A DNA stretch of 64,000 nucleotides from Microcosmobacter mediterraneus (GCF_031846265.1 NZ_JAVRIA010000002.1:558001-622000), one strand, 5' to 3'; counted from the stretch's first letter, positions 17,243 to 26,692 are shown. Translations and numbers: made by a program. The notes: a model not told the origin generated them from the sequence alone.

Positions 17243-18184
17243 ATGAGTAAAAAAACGACTTACCTCTTAGGTATTTTGCTCACTATTATTCTCGGAACAT
17301 TTTTGTATTGGAAATTCTGTTGTGGTTGTTGCAAAGAAGATTCTTGCGATCGCAAAGACAAAATAGAAGAGACAGTAGTAGACAACAATTTTGTTGAAAC
17401 AAAAAAAACCACAGTAAACCCTTTTGCATTTAAGGATGATAATGGTGATTTTTCTTTAAACATTGATGATAATTTTAACTTTAATGCTTCTCAGTTTAGT
17501 CTCCTTGATTCTATTTCTGGAAACGTTAACGATGGTATTATACAATTAAAAGATTATTTAGACACTAACAATCTTAAGCGATTAAATATCACAGGATATT
17601 ATACCAGTGAAGAAACTAATAATTCTGCGTTTCCAAATTTAGGATTAGCAAGAGCTAACGCTGTTAAGAATCATTTTATTTCTAAAGGAGTTTCGTCTCG
17701 ACTAATTAATACTTACGGAAAATTAAATGACGATTTAGTGCCTAATGCAGACAATGTATTCTTTGGGCCTTTAGATTTTGGAATTAGTACTCGAGTAGAA
17801 GGGAATACTGCAGATGGCGATGCACTTAAAGCTTCTTGCGAGGCTATTAAAGCAAATCCATTAGTATTGTATTTTAATACTGGAGAAGCAGCGATAAACC
17901 TTACTGTAGAGCAACGCCAAAAAATTGCAGACATCTCTCGATGTGTTGATAAAATGGGAGTAAAAGTTCAAGTAGTTGGTCATACAGACAATACTGGTGA
18001 TGCCGCCAATAATGTTGTGCTTGGTCAACAACGTGCAGATTTTGCTAAAAATTATCTAATCAGAAATGGTATTTTAAGTGGCAATATTGTAACATCTTCA
18101 AAAGGCCAAACAGAACCAATTGCTGATAATACAACAGAAGAAGGTAAAACTAAAAATAGACGTACAGTCGTAACCATTAACTAA
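17243..18184 (+). CDS. OmpA-family envelope protein with a degenerate second OmpA-like domain
   Basis: 313 residues. An uncleaved N-terminal membrane segment (residues 7-24) is followed directly by a cysteine-rich patch, FCCGCCKEDSC. Residues about 205-313 form a canonical OmpA peptidoglycan-binding domain: VVGHTDNTGDAANN, LGQQRADFAKNYL, KNRRTVVTIN. Residues about 85-165 look like a second, worn copy (LNITGYYTSEETN, LGLARANAVKNHFISKGV). It probably tethers a membrane to the cell wall. The gene 26 bases downstream is likely co-transcribed. Confidence 0.88.
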   Translation: MSKKTTYLLGILLTIILGTFLYWKFCCGCCKEDSCDRKDKIEETVVDNNFVETKKTTVNPFAFKDDNGDFSLNIDDNFNFNASQFSLLDSISGNVNDGIIQLKDYLDTNNLKRLNITGYYTSEETNNSAFPNLGLARANAVKNHFISKGVSSRLINTYGKLNDDLVPNADNVFFGPLDFGISTRVEGNTADGDALKASCEAIKANPLVLYFNTGEAAINLTVEQRQKIADISRCVDKMGVKVQVVGHTDNTGDAANNVVLGQQRADFAKNYLIRNGILSGNIVTSSKGQTEPIADNTTEEGKTKNRRTVVTIN

Positions 18185-18210
18185 ACTAAAACTTATTAAA
18201 ATATAAAATT

Positions 18211-18699
18211 ATGAATACATGTTTATTAATTCCAATACTTACAGGATTGATTTCAGCTTTATTGGGATATTTACTAGGAAGATTATTAGGAGGAGAAGGA
18301 AACAATGATAGAGTTGCTCAGTTAGAAGCCGATTTAGAGGCTTGTCGTGCAAGTAAATCTGCAAACTTAGCATCATCTTTTGCAGCAGGTGCTACAGCTA
18401 TTGCTTTTGATGCTGATGCAGCTAAGGCAATATTTGGCAAGAAAATTAAAGAGAATGATTTAACTATTGTTGAAGGGATTGGCCCAAAAATTCAAGAGTT
18501 ATTTCATAATCATGGTGTGCATACTTGGAGAGAACTATCTCAATGCAGTCAAGAAAAATGCCAATCTGTTTTAGATAGTGGAGGAGAGCGTTATAAAATC
18601 CATAAGCCAGGAACTTGGCCAGAACAAGCACGTTTGGCATACGAAGGTCAGTGGCAAAAGCTTTGGGACTGGCAAGAAGAATTAGATGGAGGAGTTTAA
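18211..18699 (+). CDS. Membrane-anchored helix-hairpin-helix protein
   Basis: 162 residues. An N-terminal membrane segment (about 5-28, glycine-rich) is followed by a short heptad region, VAQLEADLEACRASK. Residues about 88-160 carry NDLTIVEGIGPKIQELFHNH, the helix-hairpin-helix type seen in DUF4332-like and ribosomal-protein-fused domains, then a tryptophan-rich end. Such modules can bind DNA or protein; the membrane anchor makes a nucleoid-to-membrane or protein-protein role possible. Likely an operon with the OmpA protein upstream. Confidence 0.65.
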   Translation: MNTCLLIPILTGLISALLGYLLGRLLGGEGNNDRVAQLEADLEACRASKSANLASSFAAGATAIAFDADAAKAIFGKKIKENDLTIVEGIGPKIQELFHNHGVHTWRELSQCSQEKCQSVLDSGGERYKIHKPGTWPEQARLAYEGQWQKLWDWQEELDGGV

Positions 18700-18721
18700 T
18701 TTATTTATACTATAATGATAT

Positions 18722-18750
18722 AAAAAGTCGTTTCTTTAGAAACGGCTTTT
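18722..18750 (+). terminator. Intrinsic terminator of the OmpA/HhH operon
   Basis: aaaaagtcgtttc pairs with gaaacggcttttt (one G-T pair) around a TTTA loop, followed by T residues. Confidence 0.85.
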
Positions 18751-18823
18751 TTTCTTAACATCTTTTGGAATGACTTTTGACGTATTTAATTAAACCTTAA
18801 TTAAGTAATAAGGTCTAATCATT

Positions 18824-20197
18824 ATGCATAGCAAACACATACAACATTTATATTGGAGAGCTTGTTTTGGTATACTTCCAAAACAACAGTATGCGATTCA
18901 AAATTATTCCAGAAAAGAAGTTGTTGTCGAATTACTCAAATCAACAAGGAAGGTTAAGCCTATTAAAATTGATCTTTCTCATTATGATGGCGTTAGCTTT
19001 ATGCAGTTTAAAAATGATAAAAACTTACGTAAGAACCTTGCAGCTATAAATAGGGAAAAGATAAGAAAGCTTAATACAGCTTGGATTAATAGTTTAATGA
19101 ATAATGGTGACTTAACAGAGCGTATGACTTTGTTTTGGGCCAATCATTTTTCTTGTGAAGATTCAAGTCCAGTGTATATGCAGCAGTTTATCAATGTTTT
19201 ACGCAAGCATGCTCTTGGAGATTTTGGAGATTTCATTAGAGCAGTTTCTAAATCTGCTGCTATGATAAGGTATCTTAATAACAACCAAAATAAAAAAAGT
19301 AGCCCAAATGAGAATTTTGCAAGGGAGTTATTAGAACTTTTCACCTTAGGAATAGGGCATTATTCTGAAAATGATATTAAAGAATGTGCGAGAGCATTTA
19401 CAGGTCATGGACATAATTTTGAAGGGAAGTTTTTCTTTAGAGCCTACCAACATGATTATGGTGTTAAATTTTTTCTAGGCAGATCGGGAGGTTTTGATGG
19501 TAACGATATTATTGATATAATTTTAAAGGAAAAACAATGCGCACGTTTTATCTGTGAAAAGATTTATTGTTATTTTGTTAATCAAAATCTGGTAAAGGAG
19601 CATATTAACCAAATGGTTGAGGTGTTTTATGGGAATTATAATATCGCTAAATTAATGCGTTTTGTATTTATGTCTAATTGGTTTTATGATAATAATAATA
19701 TAGGCACAAAAATAAAATCTCCAATAGATCTTTTAGCAGGAATATATAAGACTATACCTGTAGAGTTTGAAGATGAAAAAGACATCTTTAAAATTCAATA
19801 TTTGTTAGGACAAGTATTGCTAAAACCACCTAATGTTGCTGGCTGGGAAGGTGGTAGCTCTTGGATTGATGTCAACACCATTATGGTTCGTTTGCGTTTA
19901 CCTTCTTTATTATTGAATCATGCTCAAATTCCTTATAAAGCTAAAGGTGATTTTAATGATGCTTTTAGAGACTATTACACTAAGAAAAATAAAAACAAAT
20001 TACCTTTTAAAGTAAAAGCTAGTTGGGATTACTTTTTCAAATCTTATGGTCATTATTCTAATACAACATTAAGAGACAACCTCATCAATTCTAGATTAAG
20101 TGAAGGAACACGACAATATTTAGACTCATTGAGTAAAGTGTCACAACGAGATTTTTGCGTGCAATTGATGTCTATACCAGAATACCAAATGTGCTAG
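18824..20197 (+). CDS. DUF1800 family protein
   Basis: 457 residues. Hallmarks of DUF1800 are visible: HLYWRACFGILP at the start, MTLFWANHFS near 100, NENFARELLELFTLGIGHYSE near 165, then CARAFTGHGHN and PPNVAGWEGGSSWI. The biochemical role is not settled. The family is nearly always followed by a DUF1501 gene, as here with a 2-base gap, so the two products probably act together in the envelope. No obvious signal peptide is seen at the N-terminus. Confidence 0.9.
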   Translation: MHSKHIQHLYWRACFGILPKQQYAIQNYSRKEVVVELLKSTRKVKPIKIDLSHYDGVSFMQFKNDKNLRKNLAAINREKIRKLNTAWINSLMNNGDLTERMTLFWANHFSCEDSSPVYMQQFINVLRKHALGDFGDFIRAVSKSAAMIRYLNNNQNKKSSPNENFARELLELFTLGIGHYSENDIKECARAFTGHGHNFEGKFFFRAYQHDYGVKFFLGRSGGFDGNDIIDIILKEKQCARFICEKIYCYFVNQNLVKEHINQMVEVFYGNYNIAKLMRFVFMSNWFYDNNNIGTKIKSPIDLLAGIYKTIPVEFEDEKDIFKIQYLLGQVLLKPPNVAGWEGGSSWIDVNTIMVRLRLPSLLLNHAQIPYKAKGDFNDAFRDYYTKKNKNKLPFKVKASWDYFFKSYGHYSNTTLRDNLINSRLSEGTRQYLDSLSKVSQRDFCVQLMSIPEYQMC

Positions 20198-20199
20198 TT

Positions 20200-21387
20200 A
20201 TGGAGAGAAGACAATTTTTAAAAAATTCAGCCCTAGCTAGTAGCGCATTTATGGTGCCTAGCTTTGTTAAAGCCTTGGAAGGCGCAACATTTAGAACCAA
20301 AGGATTTAAACGATTAGTTATTGTGCAATTGTCTGGTGGGAATGATGGACTAAATACTATAATTCCTTACACTAATGATTTTTATTACAAGGCTAGACCA
20401 AGTCTTGGTATTGCTAAGAACATTATTAAAATTAATGGCACGCTAGGTTTTCATGAGAGCTTGGAGCCTTTACAACGATTATATGATGATGGCTACCTAA
20501 GTATTGTAAATAATGTTGGTTATCCAAATCCTAATCGATCTCATTTTAGATCCATGGATATTTGGCAAACAGCTAGTGATTCTAATTCATATTTAAAAAC
20601 AGGTTGGATTGGTAGGTACTTGGATATGCATGCTAAAAAAGCTTACAATGCTATAGAGGTAAATGAAACTTTATCCTTGGCAATGAAAGGTAAGCATCAT
20701 AGAGGTATTGCAACTAAAGATCATAGGGTACTTTACAGAACAGGTAAAGATCCTTTTTTATCAGATATTGCTGAACATTATAATGATGCGCATTTAAGTG
20801 AGCATAACTTAGGTTATTTGTATAAAACGCTTATTCAAGCCAAATCTTCTGCCCAGTATATTTACGAAAAAACAAAAATAAAGTTAGGTACTGCAGATTA
20901 TCCGCAACATTCATTTGGCAAGCAGTTAAAAACGACAGCTCAATTTATTAATTCTGGTTTAGACACATCAGTATATTATGCCTCTTTGGGAGGTTTTGAT
21001 ACACATGCTAACCAGCAAGGAACACAAAAGCGTTTGCTCGGAATTTATGCAGAAGCTATTGAAGCTTTTGTAGAGGATTTAAAATCTCAAGACACCTTTA
21101 GAGATACACTTATTTTAACCTTTTCAGAATTTGGAAGACGAGTAGCTCAGAATGCAGCTAATGGAACAGATCATGGTACAGCAAATAATGTATTTATCTT
21201 AGGCGAAGATTTAAAAACACCAGGATTCTACAATGAACTTACTAAACTAAACGATCTTGATGATAATGGAGACATTAAGTTTGAAATTGATTTTAGAACA
21301 ATCTACGCAACAGTCTTAAATAAATGGTTAGAAGTGGATGATAGAGAAATATTAAATAAAGAATTTAATTATCTAAACTTCATTTAA
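20200..21387 (+). CDS. DUF1501 family protein with Tat-like signal
   Basis: 395 residues from the ATG at 20200, preferred over one 45 bases upstream because it begins directly with MERRQFLKNSALASS, a twin-arginine-type signal, and avoids overlapping the DUF1800 gene. The mature part has an alkaline-phosphatase-like/sulfatase fold pattern: LVIVQLSGGNDGLNTIIPY, GGFDTHANQQGTQ and FSEFGRRVAQNAANGTDHGT. Export in folded form suggests a bound cofactor or metal. Partner of the DUF1800 protein; substrate unknown. Confidence 0.9.
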   Translation: MERRQFLKNSALASSAFMVPSFVKALEGATFRTKGFKRLVIVQLSGGNDGLNTIIPYTNDFYYKARPSLGIAKNIIKINGTLGFHESLEPLQRLYDDGYLSIVNNVGYPNPNRSHFRSMDIWQTASDSNSYLKTGWIGRYLDMHAKKAYNAIEVNETLSLAMKGKHHRGIATKDHRVLYRTGKDPFLSDIAEHYNDAHLSEHNLGYLYKTLIQAKSSAQYIYEKTKIKLGTADYPQHSFGKQLKTTAQFINSGLDTSVYYASLGGFDTHANQQGTQKRLLGIYAEAIEAFVEDLKSQDTFRDTLILTFSEFGRRVAQNAANGTDHGTANNVFILGEDLKTPGFYNELTKLNDLDDNGDIKFEIDFRTIYATVLNKWLEVDDREILNKEFNYLNFI

Positions 21388-21401
21388 GTGTAGAACAAAA
21401 A

Positions 21402-21673
21402 AAATCTTGCTCAACTGACCGTCGCCAACTTTACAAGATTTGTTTTATTGATTAATAGCAGTACAAACATCGCTATTAAGTTTTAAGGATTCTAAAAAAA
21501 CCTACAAAAAGCATAAAAAATCTACAAAAAACAACAGGTGGTATTTAGTCGTTTTTTAAGGTCGTTTATCGTGCTGTTTATTTTTTTTTGGATAAGATTT
21601 TGCAGAATGAAAAAAATCTTGACGAATACAACATAAGTTGATCCAATCAAGATTTATCCCATTGATTAATAGC
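21402..21673. repeat. Duplicated stem-loop element in a 378-base non-coding gap
   Basis: The gap 21388-21765 has no gene. Two copies of one layout lie in it. In the first, aaatcttg (21402-21409) pairs with caagattt (21434-21441), then 5 bases later comes attgattaatagc (21447-21459). In the second, the same words occur at 21614-21621, 21648-21655 and 21661-21673. Loop sequences differ. In the first copy ttaatagc (21452-21459) can also pair with gctattaa (21472-21479). The first copy runs into GTTTTATT and could terminate the DUF1501 gene; the second has no T-run. Confidence 0.6.
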
Positions 21674-21765
21674 GAAGTAAATTTGAGGATAATTAATGTA
21701 ATCAACGTTGATAATAGTATAATTGGTAAGAAAAATTGTATAGTTGGTAGCTGTGGATTATTGGA

Positions 21766-22899
21766 TTAACTATACTTTACTTTTCGTAAAATTCTTACAG
21801 CTTCTTTATAGGCTACATAAGCTGCTTTATGATGTGTTTTTAAATAAGGTTTTGCTTCGTGAAGCTTATCTAAAGCATCATTAAAATTGTTTAAATAGCA
21901 TATCAAATAGGTAGCTGGAAGGTTATTAACATCCACCAATTCATTTTTTGTTAGCTTTAATCCTTTCTTTATTTTTTCTAATAAAGCGTTATTGGCATTG
22001 AGAATATGATATAATGATCGTTTATTAAACTGTGGAGGCTTAAATAATAATTGAGTGTCTATTTGGTAATTAGCATTATCATCAAATTTAATAATGGTCT
22101 GTTCAAGTTCAAGATACTCAAAAGAGTTTTGAAGTCCTAAACTCACATACTCAACAATTTCAAAAGAATCATTATTATAACTAATACTGACCTCGTCTAA
22201 GGTTGAAAAAAATAAACGAACTTGTTCGTTAATGAGTTCTATATCTACTCTTGAATAAAGTGTTTCGTTTTTTATCATCTTTTTTAAACCAGACCAACAC
22301 ACCACAAAATACTCTTTAAAGACTTTATACTGAGGATTAAAATCTTGTCGCTTTTCCATGAATTCAAATACGGCATCTAAAGTGTACTGAATATTATTTT
22401 GAGCATGCGCTTCAATAGCTGCGACTATTTTAGAATTAACGTCTTCAATTTTAATATCGAAAACTTTTGGCATACTCATGCTTCCGTCTCTAAAAAACAC
22501 AGAGCCTCCATAATATTTCCAAATATTTTTTCTGAGCGAGGTTAGTTTTTCAATAGCTCTAATGGTTACTAAACCAACAACCTTATGATCGGGAAGGTGT
22601 GGAAAAGGAATATTCTCGTACTGAACAATTGGTGGATTTTCTAAATACGCATTAATTAGGTTTTGAATTTTACTGTCATCAAAAAAATCAACACCAATAA
22701 TTTTATTGTCTTCATCTTGGACACCAACCACGATGTAAGAGTTGTTTTTTGGGTTGCTATTAGACAGTGCGCAAATATGTTTCAAAAATTTAGCCTTACC
22801 TTCTTTTTCGCTAATGTTTATTTTTCGTTTTTTATCATAGAAACTGTTCTCATCATTGTGAGCCAAAAGATTCTTGATAAGTAAACGTTTATTAATCAT
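21766..22899 (-). CDS. AlbA_2-domain (Schlafen-type) protein
   Basis: 377 residues from the ATG at 22899. The ATG at 22908 falls inside an intergenic repeat and sits right against its AAAGGA, whereas 22899 has it at proper spacing. Residues about 20-125 match the AlbA_2 domain: KINISEKEGKAKFLKHICAL, NNSYIVVGVQDEDNKIIGVD, then a helix ending NPPIVQYENI. This domain occurs in transcription regulators and in nucleic-acid enzymes of defence systems. The C-terminal 250 residues are unassigned and mostly helical. Transcribed toward the gap; upstream SDR and reductase genes are on the same strand. Confidence 0.7.
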   Translation of the reverse strand: MINKRLLIKNLLAHNDENSFYDKKRKINISEKEGKAKFLKHICALSNSNPKNNSYIVVGVQDEDNKIIGVDFFDDSKIQNLINAYLENPPIVQYENIPFPHLPDHKVVGLVTIRAIEKLTSLRKNIWKYYGGSVFFRDGSMSMPKVFDIKIEDVNSKIVAAIEAHAQNNIQYTLDAVFEFMEKRQDFNPQYKVFKEYFVVCWSGLKKMIKNETLYSRVDIELINEQVRLFFSTLDEVSISYNNDSFEIVEYVSLGLQNSFEYLELEQTIIKFDDNANYQIDTQLLFKPPQFNKRSLYHILNANNALLEKIKKGLKLTKNELVDVNNLPATYLICYLNNFNDALDKLHEAKPYLKTHHKAAYVAYKEAVRILRKVKYS

Positions 22900-22903
22900 A
22901 ATT

Positions 22904-22928
22904 GTCATTCCTTTAAGGCAGGAATCTT
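22904..22928. repeat. GTCATTCC/GGAATCT intergenic element
   Basis: gtcattcc ... ggaatctt, same type as the elements at 25735-25819 and 56858-56885. Overlaps the alternative start of the AlbA_2 gene. Confidence 0.55.
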
Positions 22929-22934
22929 CTTAAT

Positions 22935-23687
22935 TTATAATGATTTTTTAACTATTGTTGAGTTTGCCTGTGCTTGAGGAAACACTAAAACATCAGCCAT
23001 ATTAACATGTGAAGGCCTACTTATGCAGAAGTGAATAATTTCTGCAATGTCTTCTGCCTGCAACGCTTTATAACCTTTGTAAACATTATCTGCTTTAGCA
23101 TCACCTTTAAAACGAACCTCGGAAAATTCGGTTTCAACTAAACCTGGATTAATAGCAGAAACTTTAATATCGTAAGGATTCAAATCAATACGCATACCTT
23201 CTGTTACAGCCAAGACAGCATGTTTACTTGCACAATATACATTACCTTTAGGATAGACTTCTTTACCAGCAGAGGAACCAATATTAATAATATGACCAGA
23301 TGTTCTATCTTTCATTTGTGGAATAATGGCTTTACTAACGTATAGTAATCCTTTTACATTAATATCTATCATTGCATCCCAATCATCTAAAGAGGCAGTA
23401 TCTACAGGATCAAGACCATGAGCATTACCAGCATTATTTATTAATATTTCAATATGTTTATAATCTTCAGGAAGATTATTAATTGATTTTAGTATAGCAT
23501 CATTATCTCTAACATCAAAGTTTAAGGTTGTTACTTTAGTTAGTTTTAATAGGTCTTTAGAAATAGAATCTAAGCGATGTTGTCGTCGTCCACAAAGTAT
23601 AAGTTTATAGCCATGTTTGGCTAACTCATAAGCCGTTGCTTTACCAATACCACTAGTGGCTCCTGTTATTAATACTGTTTTACTCAT
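22935..23687 (-). CDS. Short-chain dehydrogenase/reductase (YdfG-like)
   Basis: 250 residues. NAD(P)-binding Rossmann protein with TGATSGIG at 8-15, NNAG near 87 and the catalytic pair Y151/K155 in YCASK, with GSSAG supplying the serine. CGRRQHRL after beta-2 suggests NADP(H). Closest in pattern to 3-hydroxy acid/L-allo-threonine dehydrogenases (YdfG). It follows the aldo/keto reductase gene by 10 bases, so the two reductases are likely co-expressed in carbonyl metabolism or detoxification. Exact substrate is not determined. Confidence 0.9.
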   Translation of the reverse strand: MSKTVLITGATSGIGKATAYELAKHGYKLILCGRRQHRLDSISKDLLKLTKVTTLNFDVRDNDAILKSINNLPEDYKHIEILINNAGNAHGLDPVDTASLDDWDAMIDINVKGLLYVSKAIIPQMKDRTSGHIINIGSSAGKEVYPKGNVYCASKHAVLAVTEGMRIDLNPYDIKVSAINPGLVETEFSEVRFKGDAKADNVYKGYKALQAEDIAEIIHFCISRPSHVNMADVLVFPQAQANSTIVKKSL

Positions 23688-23697
23688 AATTAAATTA

Positions 23698-24570
23698 TTA
23701 AGGAACTTTATGACCTTGACAAGCCACTAATATTAAAAACCAATCTTCTAACTCTAACTCAATTTTGCAAGCCTCCATAGCTTGTGATAGTCGTTTAGTA
23801 ATAGTTGTACCAATAACTGGGGAAATGTTAGCAGGATGCTTAAGTATCCAAGCTAATAATAGCTGATCTTCAGTTGCATTATACTTGTCTAGTAATTCAC
23901 CCAATTGTTTATGTATACGTCTGGTTTGCTCAGTATCGTCTCTAAAAACGTTTCCTAATGGCGACCAAGCCATTGGTTTAATGCCGCAAGTTTTCATATA
24001 GTCTAGTGTTCCATCGTGCATAGCACTATGTTGAGTAAGTGAAAACTCAATCTGATTGACATCTATATCTGAACGCAAACTAATCATTTCTATTTGCGAA
24101 GGCGTAAAGTTTGAAACACCAAAGTCAATGATTTTACCGTCTTTTTTTAAAATAGCTACAGCTTCTGCTATAATGTTGGCATCCATTAATGGACTTGGTC
24201 TATGAAGTAATAGTAGGTCTAAATAATCTGTTTCTAAATGTTTTAGTGACTCTTCAACAGACCAAATTATATAGTCTTTACTATAGTTATAGTGTTTTAC
24301 TTTATTAGTACGATTTTCAGCCATATACTGAATGCCACACTTAGAGATTAGTTGTATTTCTGATCTATCTATATTGCTATTTGTCAATGCTTTACCAAAT
24401 TCTTTTTCAGTGGTGTAACCTCCATAAATATCGGCGTGATCAAAAGTTGTAATACCTAATTCTAAGCAATGATTAATTAAAGAAACCATGCCATTTGTAT
24501 CTAATGCTTTTCCCCATTGTCCCCAAGTCATGGTTCCAGAAATGATTTTGGAATAATTTCTATTCTTCAT
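23698..24570 (-). CDS. Aldo/keto reductase (YdhF-like)
   Basis: 290 residues, TIM-barrel NADPH-dependent carbonyl reductase. The catalytic tetrad is visible: D44 and Y49 in FDHADIYG, the lysine in LISKCG and the histidine in LLLHRP. The NADP-binding IGTTITKRLSQA loop is present near the end. First gene of a short minus-strand operon with the SDR. Divergent from moxR, with a 160-base region between. Confidence 0.9.
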   Translation of the reverse strand: MKNRNYSKIISGTMTWGQWGKALDTNGMVSLINHCLELGITTFDHADIYGGYTTEKEFGKALTNSNIDRSEIQLISKCGIQYMAENRTNKVKHYNYSKDYIIWSVEESLKHLETDYLDLLLLHRPSPLMDANIIAEAVAILKKDGKIIDFGVSNFTPSQIEMISLRSDIDVNQIEFSLTQHSAMHDGTLDYMKTCGIKPMAWSPLGNVFRDDTEQTRRIHKQLGELLDKYNATEDQLLLAWILKHPANISPVIGTTITKRLSQAMEACKIELELEDWFLILVACQGHKVP

Positions 24571-24730
24571 AATTTAAATTTCGAGATTAAAAATAGAAAA
24601 CAAAAAACTCTTAAACCTATTTTAAATACTGAATTTTTAACCAATTGTTAACAGCAATACAAGAATAATTTTAACAATTTGCATCTCTTAAAAAACGAAC
24701 CTAAATTGGAGGCTCAAAATTTTTTAAAAT

Positions 24731-25732
24731 ATGGAAGAAACAGGTACAATTGATATTAAATCGATTAATGAGAAAATAGAAAAGGAAAGTGCTTTTGTAG
24801 ACTTATTAACCTTAGAAATGAACAAGGTTATTGTTGGACAAAAACATATGGTTGAACGATTGCTGATTGGTTTGTTAGGACAAGGTCATATTTTACTAGA
24901 AGGTGTTCCGGGTTTAGCAAAAACTTTGGCCATTAATACCTTATCTCAGGCTGTTGATGGTAGTTTTAGCCGAATTCAATTTACTCCAGATTTATTACCA
25001 GCAGATGTGGTTGGTACTTTAATCTATAATATTAAAGAAAATGATTTCTCAATAAAAAAGGGGCCTATTTTTGCCAACTTCGTTCTTGCAGATGAGATTA
25101 ATAGAGCTCCAGCTAAAGTGCAGTCTGCTTTGTTAGAGGCTATGCAAGAGAAACAAGTAACTATCGGAGATGAAACCTTTATTTTAGATAAACCATTTTT
25201 AGTTATGGCTACTCAAAACCCTGTTGAGCAAGAAGGAACGTATCCTTTACCAGAAGCTCAAGTAGACCGTTTTATGCTAAAAACTGTAATCGATTATCCA
25301 AAATTAGCTGAGGAACAATTAATTGTTAGAGCAAATTTAAAAGGTGCTTTCGATAAGGTTAATCCTGTAGTTTCTGTAGAACAGATTCTAAAAGCACAAG
25401 AGGCTGTGAGAGAAGTTTACATGGATGAAAAGATAGAGAAATATATTTTAGATATTGTTTTCGCTACACGTTATCCAGACCAATATAAATTATCTGATTT
25501 GCAGCCATTAATTTCTTTTGGTGCATCGCCACGTGGAAGTATTAATTTGGCTACAGCAGCAAAATGCTATGCTTTTATTAAACGCAGAGGTTATGTAATA
25601 CCAGAAGATGTTAGAGCAGTTGTTCACGATGTTTTAAGACACAGAATAGGCATAACTTATGAGGCAGAAGCAGAAAATGTAACCTCAGAGGATATCATTA
25701 ATAAAATTGTTAATGTTATTGAAGTACCATAG
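24731..25732 (+). CDS. moxR: MoxR family AAA+ ATPase
   Basis: 333 residues. Walker A is GVPGLAKT at 58-65; Walker B is LADEINRA with D121/E122; sensor 1 lies in MATQNPVEQEG. MoxR ATPases act as chaperones that insert or activate partners carrying VWA domains, and such genes follow in this operon. First gene of the aerotolerance cluster running to 34020. A GGAGG at 24708-24712 is 18 bases from the ATG, too far for a normal ribosome binding site. Confidence 0.95.
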   Translation: MEETGTIDIKSINEKIEKESAFVDLLTLEMNKVIVGQKHMVERLLIGLLGQGHILLEGVPGLAKTLAINTLSQAVDGSFSRIQFTPDLLPADVVGTLIYNIKENDFSIKKGPIFANFVLADEINRAPAKVQSALLEAMQEKQVTIGDETFILDKPFLVMATQNPVEQEGTYPLPEAQVDRFMLKTVIDYPKLAEEQLIVRANLKGAFDKVNPVVSVEQILKAQEAVREVYMDEKIEKYILDIVFATRYPDQYKLSDLQPLISFGASPRGSINLATAAKCYAFIKRRGYVIPEDVRAVVHDVLRHRIGITYEAEAENVTSEDIINKIVNVIEVP

Positions 25733-25734
25733 TA

Positions 25735-25819
25735 TTGTCATTCCTGCGAGGGCAGAAATCTCATGAATATTTTTAACAAATCTAATTTGATAGATTCCGC
25801 ATCAAGTGCGGAATGACAA
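25735..25819. repeat. GTCATTCC palindromic intergenic element inside the Bat operon
   Basis: ttgtcattcc (25735-25744) and ggaatgacaa (25810-25819) are exact inverted ends. Inside the right end is a perfect hairpin, ttccgca-tcaag-tgcggaa (25795-25813). It fills the gap between moxR and the DUF58 gene and should be transcribed with them. Confidence 0.75.
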
Positions 25820-25828
25820 AGCAGAAAA

Positions 25829-26692
25829 ATGGATACTAAAGAATTACTAAAGAAAGTTCGTAAAATTGAGATTAAGACACGTCGTTTGTCAGATCACATT
25901 TTTGGTGGCGAATATCATTCAACATTTAAAGGTAGAGGTATGACCTTTTCTGAGGTAAGACAATACCAATATGGTGATGATGTTAGAAATATAGATTGGA
26001 ATGTTACTGCGCGTTATAATGAGCCTTACATAAAAGTTTTTGAAGAAGAGCGTGAGTTAACCATGATGCTTATGGTCGATGTTTCAGGATCAGAACTCTT
26101 TGGTACTGAGCAACAATTTAAAAATGAAATTATCACCGAAATTGCAGCAACACTTGCTTTTTCTGCAACCCAGAACAATGATAAAATAGGACTTATATTG
26201 TTTTCAGATGAGATAGAATTATATATTCCTCCAAAAAAAGGAAGATCTCATGTTCTTAGGATTATTAGAGAACTCATAGAGTTTCAGCCTAATAGTAATA
26301 AAACAGATATTGCTGAAGCTTTAAAATTTTTGTCTAATGTTATGAAGAAAAAAGCCATTGTGTTTTTAATGAGCGATTTTATAGCCCAGGATTATGAGCA
26401 GACTTTAAAAATTGCCTCTGGCAGACATGATGTAACAGGAATACGTGTCTATGATAAGCACGAAGAATCCATTCCAAATATTGGTGTTGTGCAGATGCAA
26501 GACGAAGAAACAGGTGAGCTTCTTTTAGTGAATACAACATCAAAAAAAGTAAGACGTAATTACGAAGCATTTTACAAGGACAAAGTTGACTATTATAAAA
26601 ATAGTTTCACAAAATCTGGAGCAGGAATCATTGACTGTAGAGTTGGAGAAAGCTATGTAAAAAAACTATTAGGATACTTTAAACGAAGATGA
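25829..26692 (+). CDS. DUF58 domain protein
   Basis: 287 residues, no signal peptide. Carries GRGMTFSEVRQYQYGDDVRN followed by IDWNVTAR, the DUF58 signature, and a VWA-like part with MMLMVDVSGSELFG. Probably a cytoplasmic or membrane-associated partner of MoxR. Last four bases overlap the next gene (ATGA), so translation is coupled. Confidence 0.93.
   Translation: MDTKELLKKVRKIEIKTRRLSDHIFGGEYHSTFKGRGMTFSEVRQYQYGDDVRNIDWNVTARYNEPYIKVFEEERELTMMLMVDVSGSELFGTEQQFKNEIITEIAATLAFSATQNNDKIGLILFSDEIELYIPPKKGRSHVLRIIRELIEFQPNSNKTDIAEALKFLSNVMKKKAIVFLMSDFIAQDYEQTLKIASGRHDVTGIRVYDKHEESIPNIGVVQMQDEETGELLLVNTTSKKVRRNYEAFYKDKVDYYKNSFTKSGAGIIDCRVGESYVKKLLGYFKRR

Noticed and set aside
21402..21673. Integron attC sites
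   Set aside because: The units lack the GTTRRRY/RYYYAAC core sites, and there is no integrase or cassette array.
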